Source: Altibacter sp. | Lineage (GTDB): Bacteria > Bacteroidota > Bacteroidia > Flavobacteriales > Flavobacteriaceae | NCBI GenBank assembly: GCA_002696485.1 | Contig: NZTP01000073.1 | Coordinates: forward strand, 1 to 38,173 | Direction of reading: 5' to 3' | Length of the DNA stretch: 38,173 bases | Shown here: piece after piece, positions 7,550 through 15,049 of the stretch | How the letters are laid out: the number at the start of each line of letters is the position of its first letter | Numbering within the stretch: position 1 is the first letter of the stretch | Made by a program: the position numbers and the translations under genes | Notes under the pieces: generated by a model | Told to the model about the DNA's origin: nothing | What the model saw: only the letters and a program-made list of their open reading frames with translations | Database searches by the model: none

Positions 7550-8662
7550 ATGATCTTCGTCATTCTTTTTATTGCCGCTTGTTTCTTAGCCTATAGCAAT
7601 GGCGCAAATGATAATTTCAAAGGAGTTGCCACCCTGTTTGGAAGCGGAACGACCAATTATAAACGAGCCATCCGCTGGGCAACGGTCACGACCTTTGCGG
7701 GTTCGATTGCAGCCATATTCTTGGCAGGTACGCTGGTGAAGAATTTCTCGGGCAAAGGATTGGTGCCCGATGACCTCATACAAAATCCCGTTTTTGCTAT
7801 TTCTATTGCGTTAGGAGCTGCCTTCACCGTACTATTGGCGACGAAAATAGGTATGCCCATATCGACCACACATGGTTTGGTTGGTGCCCTCTTTGGCGCA
7901 GGTGTCATGGCCATTGGACCCGATTTCAACTTTGAAAAACTGGGAAAGGCATTCCTAATACCTTTGATCTTGAGTCCGCTCATGGCAGCCATCCTAAGTT
8001 TTATGGCGTATATCTTTTTCAGGAAGATACGTAAGCGATTGGGTGTCACAAAAAAGAGTTGCCTTTGCGTTACTAAAACCAATGTAGCGGCACCAACCGC
8101 CCAGGCTAATATGCACCTCACTATTCCTTCGCAAATTCAGCTTGCTTCTTGTGAAAAGGGCTGTGTGGAAACCTATAAAGGAAAGATTCTAGGTGTCACT
8201 TCACAAAAAGTTTTAGATACGCTCCATTTTTTAAGCGCCGGTATCGTAAGTTTTGCCCGTGGTCTTAATGACACGCCCAAGATCGTTGGGTTGTTGATTA
8301 TTATAAACACTATCGATATCCAATGGGGAATGATCGCTGTAGCAGTTGCTATGGCCATTGGGGGACTTCTAAATGCTAAAAAAGTAGGGATCACCATGAG
8401 CAAAAAGATAACTCCCATGAATCACGGACAAGGATTTACCGCCAACATGATTACCGGGATCCTTGTAACCACTGCCAGTATTCACGGACTCCCGGTATCT
8501 ACTACCCACGTTTCGGTGGGATCTATCTTTGGCATAGGCACAGTAACAAAAAAAGCCGATGTTAAAATGATCTCTAAGATCCTACTTTCATGGGTTCTTA
8601 CACTTCCTACTGCTGCCGTGTTAAGTGCACTTACATTTAAACTCTTAACATCTATTTTGTAA
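7550..8662 (+). CDS. PiT family inorganic phosphate transporter
   Basis: A 370-residue polytopic inner membrane protein with the PiT signature GANDNFKGVATLFGS near the N-terminus and its inverted-repeat partner FARGLNDTPKIVG in the second half. The paired loops MPISTTHGLVGALFG and LPVSTTHVSVGSIFG are the conserved substrate-site hairpins of the PiT/SLC20 family. About ten membrane helices flank a central hydrophilic loop with several Cys residues (KKSCLCVTK, ASCEKGC). PiT carriers import phosphate with cations or H+ and commonly also arsenate. Standing directly after arsM, it may supply arsenate, or compensate for phosphate competition; both are inferences. The Cys-rich loop is unusual enough to note. 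Confidence 0.93.
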   Translation: MIFVILFIAACFLAYSNGANDNFKGVATLFGSGTTNYKRAIRWATVTTFAGSIAAIFLAGTLVKNFSGKGLVPDDLIQNPVFAISIALGAAFTVLLATKIGMPISTTHGLVGALFGAGVMAIGPDFNFEKLGKAFLIPLILSPLMAAILSFMAYIFFRKIRKRLGVTKKSCLCVTKTNVAAPTAQANMHLTIPSQIQLASCEKGCVETYKGKILGVTSQKVLDTLHFLSAGIVSFARGLNDTPKIVGLLIIINTIDIQWGMIAVAVAMAIGGLLNAKKVGITMSKKITPMNHGQGFTANMITGILVTTASIHGLPVSTTHVSVGSIFGIGTVTKKADVKMISKILLSWVLTLPTAAVLSALTFKLLTSIL

Positions 8663-8701
8663 TTTAGAGGTCTTGTTTCCGACTTATAGCGAATTGTTCG
8701 T

Positions 8702-9586
8702 ATGGAACGTTACCTCGACATCTTCAAAGCATCCTATTCCGGTTACTGGAACTATCTCGTCAACGAGATCACCAGCTTTCATTGGGATAATTATTTCTAT
8801 GGTCTTCTTATCGTTTCTGTGGTGGTTTGGGGGTTAGAATTACTTTTCCCGTGGCGCAAGCAGCAAAAAATTTTCAGAAAAGACTTTTGGCTGGACACCT
8901 TTTACATGTTCTTCAATTTTTTTCTTCTGAATTTGATCGTCCTCATTTTCTTGTCTAACACAGCTGAAGCTATTTTCAATGATCTTTTGGCATTCGCAGG
9001 ATTACAGGTATCCAACTTCCAACTGATGGACGTGGATGCGCTTCCGTATGGATTGGGGTTAGTGGTTTTCTTCCTTGTATCAGATTTCGTGCAATGGAAT
9101 ACACATCGCCTGCTGCATAGGGTCCCCTTCCTTTGGAATTTTCATAAAGTACACCATTCGGTCAAGGAAATGGGTTTTGCAGCGCATTTACGTTACCACT
9201 GGATGGAACCTGTAGTATATAAATCGTTGCTCTATATTCCCATCGCCATTATAGGCGGATTCGACGCTCAAGATGTGGCCATTGTACATTTCTTCGCCCT
9301 CACTGTGGGACATCTCAACCACGCCAACCTGGGTTGGGACTATGGGCCTTTTAAATACATTTTTAATAATCCCAAGATGCACATCTGGCATCACGCTAAA
9401 GTTTTGCCAAAACATACCAAATACGGTGTTAATTATGGCCTTACTTTAAGTATTTGGGACTATATTTTCCAAACGGATCACGTACCTCATGACGGTCGCG
9501 ACATCGAGTTGGGATTTACAGGGGATGAAACCTTCCCTAAAGATTTCTTTACCCAAGAGATGTATCCATTGAAATCCAAAAAATAA
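8702..9586 (+). CDS. Sterol desaturase / fatty acid hydroxylase family membrane protein
   Basis: A 294-residue integral membrane di-iron enzyme. About four membrane segments lie in residues 25-130. The histidine clusters HRLLH, HKVHH, HLNHAN and HIWHH form the eight-His iron site of the ERG3/fatty acid hydroxylase superfamily. Members hydroxylate or desaturate lipid or sterol substrates using O2. It sits between the PiT gene and a DUF547 lipoprotein within the arsenosugar region, all on the plus strand. This raises the idea that a lipid moiety, for example of an arsenosugar lipid, is its substrate. The real substrate cannot be read from sequence. Confidence 0.88.
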   Translation: MERYLDIFKASYSGYWNYLVNEITSFHWDNYFYGLLIVSVVVWGLELLFPWRKQQKIFRKDFWLDTFYMFFNFFLLNLIVLIFLSNTAEAIFNDLLAFAGLQVSNFQLMDVDALPYGLGLVVFFLVSDFVQWNTHRLLHRVPFLWNFHKVHHSVKEMGFAAHLRYHWMEPVVYKSLLYIPIAIIGGFDAQDVAIVHFFALTVGHLNHANLGWDYGPFKYIFNNPKMHIWHHAKVLPKHTKYGVNYGLTLSIWDYIFQTDHVPHDGRDIELGFTGDETFPKDFFTQEMYPLKSKK

Positions 9587-9622
9587 TCTGCTGCGTATAT
9601 AAGGCAGCAAAAAAAAATTACT

Positions 9623-10423
9623 ATGTATAGACTTGTACTTTTAATACCCACCCTACTTTTAATCTTTTCATTAAGCAGTTGTAATCTGTTCTCTGCGGCA
9701 GGACTCTCCTCACAGGGGCAACCCACCAAAGAAGTGAAAGGAGAACTCACCTCAACCACAGCTAACTCTGCCGTGAACGTAGATCATTCGCAGTGGGATA
9801 AACTTTTAAAAAAACATGTGGGCCCACAGGGTATGGTCGATTACAAGGGATTTCAGAAAGATCGGGAAGCTTTAAATGCCTACCTTCAGAATTTATCCTC
9901 AAAGAACCCTACCGACGATTGGAGCGTTCAAGAGCTTCTCGCCTATTACATTAATCTTTACAATGCGTATACCGTAGACCTTATCTTGGACAACTATCCC
10001 GTAAAGAGCATAAAAGATATTGATGGTGCTTGGACCAAAGGGATCGTTCCCGTAGGAGATCGTGAACTGTCTTTGGGCGGTATTGAGAATGGCATCCTTC
10101 GAAAAATGGATGAGCCGCGTATTCACTTTGCCATCAATTGTGCTTCCATTTCCTGCCCAAAACTGTTGGACGAAGCCTACACGGCTGCTAAGATCAATGA
10201 ACAACTGGACAGAGCCGCCAGAGAGTTCATTAACAGTGATAAGAATGATATACGTGCAAACGATCCTAAGGTGTCCTCTATTTTCGATTGGTATAAGAAG
10301 GATTATACCGTAAACGGCAAACAGGATGTCATCGCCTATATCAATCAGTACAGCGACACCAAGATCAATCCTTCTGCTACCTTGCAGTACAAGAACTATA
10401 ATTGGGACCTGAACGATCAATAA
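9623..10423 (+). CDS. DUF547 domain lipoprotein (first copy)
   Basis: A 266-residue lipoprotein: signal peptide with lipobox LSSC (Cys20), then a low-complexity linker to about residue 50 and a DUF547 domain. Visible DUF547 landmarks are YYINLYNAYTV, EPRIHFAINCASISCP, SIFDWYKKDY and the C-terminal YNWDLND. The CASISCP cysteine pair and the nearby His are conserved in the second copy at 12869-13585. DUF547 has no firm biochemical function; envelope location is clear from the lipobox. It lies 36 bases after the membrane hydroxylase gene. Confidence 0.85.
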   Translation: MYRLVLLIPTLLLIFSLSSCNLFSAAGLSSQGQPTKEVKGELTSTTANSAVNVDHSQWDKLLKKHVGPQGMVDYKGFQKDREALNAYLQNLSSKNPTDDWSVQELLAYYINLYNAYTVDLILDNYPVKSIKDIDGAWTKGIVPVGDRELSLGGIENGILRKMDEPRIHFAINCASISCPKLLDEAYTAAKINEQLDRAAREFINSDKNDIRANDPKVSSIFDWYKKDYTVNGKQDVIAYINQYSDTKINPSATLQYKNYNWDLNDQ

Positions 10424-10463
10424 TAAACGAAATTTGAAGAGTCCCGAGACTGCAAGGGTTTAA

Positions 10464-10471
10464 TATTTTTG
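10464..10471 (+). promoter_or_regulatory. -7 promoter element before the TIGR04283 gene
   Basis: TATTTTTG matches TAnnTTTG exactly and ends 12 bases before the ATG at 10484. It implies a nearly leaderless separate transcript for the glycosyltransferase. A -33 element is not clear. Confidence 0.4.
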
Positions 10472-10483
10472 TAAGTTTACCCA

Positions 10484-11245
10484 ATGATTAGCATCATCAT
10501 CCCTGTCTTGAACGAGGCACAGCACATACGCGCTGTACTTTCGCATCTCACCTCACACGCATCTCCAGCGCATGTAACAGAGATTTTGGTGGTCGACGGC
10601 GGCAGCACCGATGACACGGTAGCTATTACGCAACGTTTTTCCGAGACTTCCTCTTTGTCTGTTTCTGTGATTCCTTCGGAAAAAGGCCGTGCCAAACAAA
10701 TGAACAACGGTGCCAAGAAGGCGAATGGAAGCGTACTCTACTTTTTGCATGCGGATTCCTTGCCGCCGAAACAATTTGACACATTCATACTGGAAGAAGT
10801 CGCAAAGGGACATCCTGCCGGTTGTTTTAAGATGCGATTCGATAGCAATCACTGGTGGTTACAATTTGTGGGTTGGTTTACACGATTTTCATGGCGTGCC
10901 TGCAGAGGTGGCGATCAAAGTCTTTTTATTACGAAACAACTTTTCTTCGAAATAGGTGGATTTGATGAACGTTACATTATTTATGAGGACAATATCCTTA
11001 TCAATGAACTGTATGCTCGAAAGACCTTCTCGGTCATTCCACATGCCCTCACTTCATCGGCGCGATTGTACAGGGAAAAAGGAGTGTGGTTCGTGCAATA
11101 TCATTTCTTGATGATCTATTGTAAAAAATGGTTGGGCGCCGATGCCGAAGCATTGTACCAATATTACTGCAAGCATCTTAAAGGAGTACCAAAAGTGGCT
11201 GTTTCTTCTTCAAATAAGCCGAAAGAAATCTTTGTGGATCGGTAA
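10484..11245 (+). CDS. TIGR04283 family arsenosugar biosynthesis glycosyltransferase
   Basis: A 253-residue GT2-type glycosyltransferase without a clear membrane helix. Motifs: IIPVLNE (5-11), VVDGGSTDDT (36-45), GRAKQMNNG (68-76) and the metal-binding LHADSLPP (88-95), then GGDQSLFI and IIYEDNILI near the acceptor/catalytic region. This is the pattern of the TIGR04283 family that accompanies arsS and TIGR04282 proteins. The likely job is adding a sugar or glycerol-like group to the arsenoribose, but acceptor and donor are unknown. It probably has its own promoter and is separated from the hemerythrin gene by 70 bases. Confidence 0.88.
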   Translation: MISIIIPVLNEAQHIRAVLSHLTSHASPAHVTEILVVDGGSTDDTVAITQRFSETSSLSVSVIPSEKGRAKQMNNGAKKANGSVLYFLHADSLPPKQFDTFILEEVAKGHPAGCFKMRFDSNHWWLQFVGWFTRFSWRACRGGDQSLFITKQLFFEIGGFDERYIIYEDNILINELYARKTFSVIPHALTSSARLYREKGVWFVQYHFLMIYCKKWLGADAEALYQYYCKHLKGVPKVAVSSSNKPKEIFVDR

Positions 11246-11315
11246 CTTTATGATTTTATAAACACTTTATCAATTGGGTTGGTTGTATTTTTCAGAAAAC
11301 AAAAAAACCAACATC

Positions 11316-11756
11316 ATGACCATTTTTGAAGCTATTAGAGCAGACCACGACATCCAACGCGCACTGTGTGACAAATTAAAGAAAACAGAAGGCAAGACCG
11401 AATTACGCAAACAACTTTTCGAAGCCTTAAAGCACGAACTGGACATTCACGCTATGGCCGAAGAACGGCATTTCTATTCGCCGCTAATCCATAACGATAT
11501 GATGCAAGAACACGCCCGACACGGGATCGCAGAGCATCACGAAATGGATGAATTGGTAGAAGAGCTTGAAAAGACCGATATGACCTCACCGGGTTGGTTG
11601 GTCACTGCAAAAAAACTTTGTGAAAAAGTGGAACATCATTTGGAAGACGAAGAACATACTTTCTTCCAGTTAGCGGGTAAAGTATTTTCAGAATCACAAA
11701 AAACGGGTTTGGCCAAGGAATACCGATCGGCGATGGATAAGGAGCGAAGTGCTTAA
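11316..11756 (+). CDS. Hemerythrin HHE domain protein
   Basis: A 146-residue four-helix protein with the hemerythrin ligand pattern: ADHDIQ (first His), HELDIHAMAEERHFY (His and Glu), HHEMDELVEEL, and HHLEDEEHTFF (His and Glu). These supply the histidines and carboxylates for a di-iron site. I chose the ATG at 11316 (MTIFEAIRADHD), the usual HHE start; an upstream in-frame ATG at 11274 would add 14 residues. Likely roles are O2, NO or iron sensing or storage. Its stop codon overlaps that of the convergent glycosidase-like gene by 4 bases. Confidence 0.88.
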   Translation: MTIFEAIRADHDIQRALCDKLKKTEGKTELRKQLFEALKHELDIHAMAEERHFYSPLIHNDMMQEHARHGIAEHHEMDELVEELEKTDMTSPGWLVTAKKLCEKVEHHLEDEEHTFFQLAGKVFSESQKTGLAKEYRSAMDKERSA

Positions 11757-12772
11757 TCTAAAGCCTTGTACCTTTCTTTAATCACCCGCTCCACAGGTTT
11801 ATTTTGAGGCGTGAACTGTGCATCCTGCATACCCCCTACGGCATCGTGTTCTATAAACCATTTCCATAGAAAACCTCCTGCGAACCAAGGTTCTACCCAG
11901 ATTTCGTTGTAGAGACCTCGCATGAGATTGGTTTGCGCTTCATGATTCACGTCCTTGATCTCATGATCACTATTCCAAGGTTCTTTTCCCGCGAAGTGCG
12001 TACTTCGGTAGCCGTATTCTGTAAAAATTATTTTCTTATCGTGGCGTAGAGCCACTGCTTTAAGTTCCTCTTTCCATGGACGCCATCCCATTTCTGCTTC
12101 AAGAACCGAAGGTGTTTTTGCTTCAGATACAGGAAAATACGCGTCTACGCCTATATAATCCAATGCTTCCCAGAACGGTACTCGATGGTATTCATCCCAG
12201 TTGGCAGCATAGGTGAGCTTACCTCGGTAGATTTGTTTTATTTCCGTAATAAGGGTTTTCCAAAACACAGGACGATTGGCAATAAATTGTTCCAGTTCTG
12301 TGCCTATACAGAAAAGGGCAACATTTAGTTCCTGTGCTTGTGCTGCGAAATCGAGAATGAATTGCCTGTAGGATGCCTCAAGCAACCTCCAGTCGGCTTC
12401 AGAATTCATTTTTAAATATCCTGTAAATTCTCCATGCCATATCCATATCTGCGGCTTCAGCATCACCTCTATGTTATTTTCATGAAGTTTCTCAACGTAT
12501 TGCTTCACTCCTTCCTTTCGCTCTCCATACCACTGTCGGTTAGTATTGTATACAATTTCCGGATGCTTGAGGTCACGTAGGAATCCAAAAGGCATTACGG
12601 CAGCATAATTGGCATGAATGTTCATTACAGGGACAATATGTCGCTGCTGAACGGTATCTCGTGACGCTACAAAACTTACCCCGTGGATCTTGGTGTCCTC
12701 AAGGACGGTTTGTCCACAACTCGAGGATAATAATGCAAATACAATGTATAGCAGACCGACAACTGTTTTCAT
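11753..12772 (-). CDS. Glycoside hydrolase TIM-barrel lipoprotein (GH113-like)
   Basis: A 339-residue lipoprotein (MKTVVGLLYIVFALLSSSC, lipobox Cys19) with a TIM-barrel glycosidase-like domain. KPQIWIWHGEF, CIGTELEQF (candidate acid/base Glu), YAANWDEYHRVPFW, IGVDAYFP and FTEYGYRS (candidate nucleophile Glu) follow the order of strands 3, 4, 6 and 7 of GH113-type mannanases. Export and lipid anchoring put it in the envelope. The substrate is uncertain and the GH113 family name is provisional. It runs against the plus-strand arsenosugar genes and converges on the hemerythrin gene. Confidence 0.75.
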   Translation of the reverse strand: MKTVVGLLYIVFALLSSSCGQTVLEDTKIHGVSFVASRDTVQQRHIVPVMNIHANYAAVMPFGFLRDLKHPEIVYNTNRQWYGERKEGVKQYVEKLHENNIEVMLKPQIWIWHGEFTGYLKMNSEADWRLLEASYRQFILDFAAQAQELNVALFCIGTELEQFIANRPVFWKTLITEIKQIYRGKLTYAANWDEYHRVPFWEALDYIGVDAYFPVSEAKTPSVLEAEMGWRPWKEELKAVALRHDKKIIFTEYGYRSTHFAGKEPWNSDHEIKDVNHEAQTNLMRGLYNEIWVEPWFAGGFLWKWFIEHDAVGGMQDAQFTPQNKPVERVIKERYKALD

Positions 12773-12868
12773 TGATGTGGTTTTATGGAAAAGTACAATA
12801 AATTTTGACGACTTGTGCTTCCGCAGCCTGCAGTATTTGAGGAGCGCACTACAGGCGGGAAGACTTTA

Positions 12869-13585
12869 CTATTTGCCGTTCAAATTCCAATTATAGCTGT
12901 AATACGAAACTTTTAAATTGGTTGGTATTTTTTCTCTTCGGAATTTGTTGATAAATTCTATCTCGGTCTGCCCTTTTACAAAATCCTCCTTATACCATTT
13001 AAATATTTCAGAAAGTGCAACGGTGCTCTGCTTTACTTTTATAAAAGAGTCGTTGTTCAGCGCTTTCACAGTTTGTTGCTGCAATAGCGTTTCCAAAGTT
13101 GCAGGGCGATACGCTTCGGGAATGATAGGTGGGCATCCCTCTGCTCCGCAAACCAATACAAAATGAAACCGAGGTTCATGGAACTTGGCACGAAGTTTCT
13201 TGTTCTCTATATCATTCAGCGTAATCGAACTCCCCGCCAGTTCATACTTTTTGGTCTCGAAGAATCCCGACACGTCCAAAGGAGAGGCAATGGGATAGGC
13301 TTCTAGGACTCCTTTAATGACCGCCAAGTTGTATGTATTGATCCAAAACGCCTGATAATTCTTTGGGTCCTCAGTAGTTACAGTACTTGTTTTGGCTAAA
13401 GCCAACAATCGATCGAGCGGTTCCGAATTCTTGGACAACGAAGCATAATCTACTTTTCCGTTAGTTACATAGGTTCCAAAAAAAGCATCGGCCTCATCAA
13501 AAAACGAAGATGAAACTTGGGCTGTTAGACAACCGTTGTAAACAAAAGATAACAAGAAAATTGAAAAAAAGAGCGATTTCATCAA
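12869..13585 (-). CDS. DUF547 domain protein (second copy), exported
   Basis: A 238-residue protein with a signal peptide (residues 1-22, LTAQ cleavage more likely than the weak YNGC lipobox). DUF547 landmarks match the copy at 9623-10423: FWINTYNLAVI, EPRFHFVLVCGAEGCP, SEIFKWYKEDF and the C-terminal YNWNLNGK. The two Cys flanking the loop (CGAEGC) are spaced like CASISC in the first copy. It lies upstream of the glycosidase-like gene on the same strand with a 96-bp gap, possibly cotranscribed, and diverges from the flavoprotein gene. Confidence 0.85.
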   Translation of the reverse strand: MMKSLFFSIFLLSFVYNGCLTAQVSSSFFDEADAFFGTYVTNGKVDYASLSKNSEPLDRLLALAKTSTVTTEDPKNYQAFWINTYNLAVIKGVLEAYPIASPLDVSGFFETKKYELAGSSITLNDIENKKLRAKFHEPRFHFVLVCGAEGCPPIIPEAYRPATLETLLQQQTVKALNNDSFIKVKQSTVALSEIFKWYKEDFVKGQTEIEFINKFRREKIPTNLKVSYYSYNWNLNGK

Positions 13586-13741
13586 TGTAATTATACGTGT
13601 TCACTACCAAAGACACACTCTACTAACTTACAAAATTTTGGAATAGTGTCCATTAAGAAAATTTTATCATTCAGGAAATCGGCATATCGCTGTAATCTTA
13701 GTACCTTACCTTTCGACTCATACGTCAACTAAGTAACCTAT

Positions 13742-15046
13742 ATGGAACACATCGTCATTATTGGCAACGGCATCGCCGGGGTCACCGCAGCCCGCCACAT
13801 TCGTAAACTTTCCGATAAGAAAATTACGATCATCTCTGCCGAAACCGATTATTTTTTCTCCAGAACGGCGCTTATGTATGTCTATATGGGACACATGCGG
13901 TGGGAAAATATAAAACCCTACGAAGACTGGTTTTGGGAAAAGAACCGATTGGAGTTACTAACAGGCTATGTAAAAAGTATCGATCCAAAGAAATCGACCT
14001 TACACTTTGCCGATGGTGGTCACATGTCCTACGACCAACTTATTATCGCATCGGGTTCTACCACCAACACCTTTGGCTGGAAAGGTTTGGAACTGGAAGG
14101 GGTACAAGGTTTGGTAACCAAGGGTGATCTCGAAATGTTGGAAAAAAATGCCCCAAACAAAAAAATATGTCCGCATGCGGTTATCGTGGGGGGCGGTCTT
14201 ATTGGAGTGGAATTAGCCGAAATGCTCCGAACACGTGAGATCGAAGTAACCATGCTGGTCCGGGAAAAGGCATTTTGGACGAGTGCCCTGCCCCTTGCTG
14301 AAGGTGAATTACTATCGCAACATATCCAATCGCATGGGGTAACTATATTACACGAAACCAATCTCGATACCATACTTGGCGATGCAAACGGAAAGGTTCA
14401 AGGTGTTGTGATCAAGGAAACACAAGAAGAACTTGCTTGCAATCTGGTGGGGATCACCACAGGAGTAAAACCTAACATCGCCTTTTTAGATGGTTCCGGT
14501 ATTGAAACCGACAAAGGCATTCTTGTAAACAGGAAATTGGAAACCAATATTCCAAACATCTACGCTATTGGTGATTGCGCACAGCAACGGGAGCCCATTG
14601 GTAATCGGGCAGCTGTTGAAGCGGTTTGGTATACGGGAAGAATGATGGGCGAAGTCGTTGCTCAAACCATTTGTGGAAGAGAAACAACATATAATCCCGG
14701 ACATTGGTTCAACAGCGCTAAATTCTTCGATATCGAATTTCAAACCTACGGATGGGTACAACCGAAATCCAGAAGAAAGGACTACGAAGCACAATTTCAT
14801 TGGAAACATAAGGACCATACTAAATTCATGACGCTGGCATACCATAAAGAACAAAGAACATTCTTGGGGATCAATACTTTCGGAATACGAATGAAACATG
14901 AGGTATTCGATCGCTGGCTTACCGAAGAACGTTCCATTGATTTTGTAATAGAACATTTAAAGGAGGCCAATTTCGACCCTGAATTTTATATTCATCATGA
15001 GGAAGAGATCCGTAATGCATTTAATAATACACCTGTAACAGCCTAA
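13742..15046 (+). CDS. FAD/NAD(P)-dependent oxidoreductase (pyridine nucleotide-disulfide type)
   Basis: A 434-residue soluble flavoprotein. The FAD-binding GNGIAG is at residues 8-13, the NAD(P)-binding GGGLIG at 150-155, and the second FAD motif YAIGDCAQ near residue 276. It lacks a redox-active CxxxxC near the N-terminus, so it resembles rubredoxin/ferredoxin reductases or NirB-type FAD domains rather than disulfide reductases. About 100 extra C-terminal residues (from about 330) hold a conserved-looking aromatic-rich domain. It is 3 bases upstream of a NapH-like Fe-S membrane protein, so the pair probably pass electrons from NAD(P)H. A -7-like TACCTTTC lies at 13707-13714. Confidence 0.88.
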   Translation: MEHIVIIGNGIAGVTAARHIRKLSDKKITIISAETDYFFSRTALMYVYMGHMRWENIKPYEDWFWEKNRLELLTGYVKSIDPKKSTLHFADGGHMSYDQLIIASGSTTNTFGWKGLELEGVQGLVTKGDLEMLEKNAPNKKICPHAVIVGGGLIGVELAEMLRTREIEVTMLVREKAFWTSALPLAEGELLSQHIQSHGVTILHETNLDTILGDANGKVQGVVIKETQEELACNLVGITTGVKPNIAFLDGSGIETDKGILVNRKLETNIPNIYAIGDCAQQREPIGNRAAVEAVWYTGRMMGEVVAQTICGRETTYNPGHWFNSAKFFDIEFQTYGWVQPKSRRKDYEAQFHWKHKDHTKFMTLAYHKEQRTFLGINTFGIRMKHEVFDRWLTEERSIDFVIEHLKEANFDPEFYIHHEEEIRNAFNNTPVTA

Positions 15047-15049
15047 GTC

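Noticed and set aside
7657-8121. 154-codon minus-strand frame inside the PiT gene
   Set aside because: It lies wholly within the well-supported PiT gene on the other strand and has no recognisable family.
9589-9609. Hairpin TGCTGC/GCAGCA followed by A run as a terminator after the hydroxylase gene
   Set aside because: The A run is on the plus strand after the stem, so it is not a U tract for plus-strand transcription; the 6-bp stem with a 9-base loop is weak.
9899-10420. 173-codon minus-strand frame inside the first DUF547 gene
   Set aside because: It is antisense to a clear DUF547 lipoprotein and shows no family motif.
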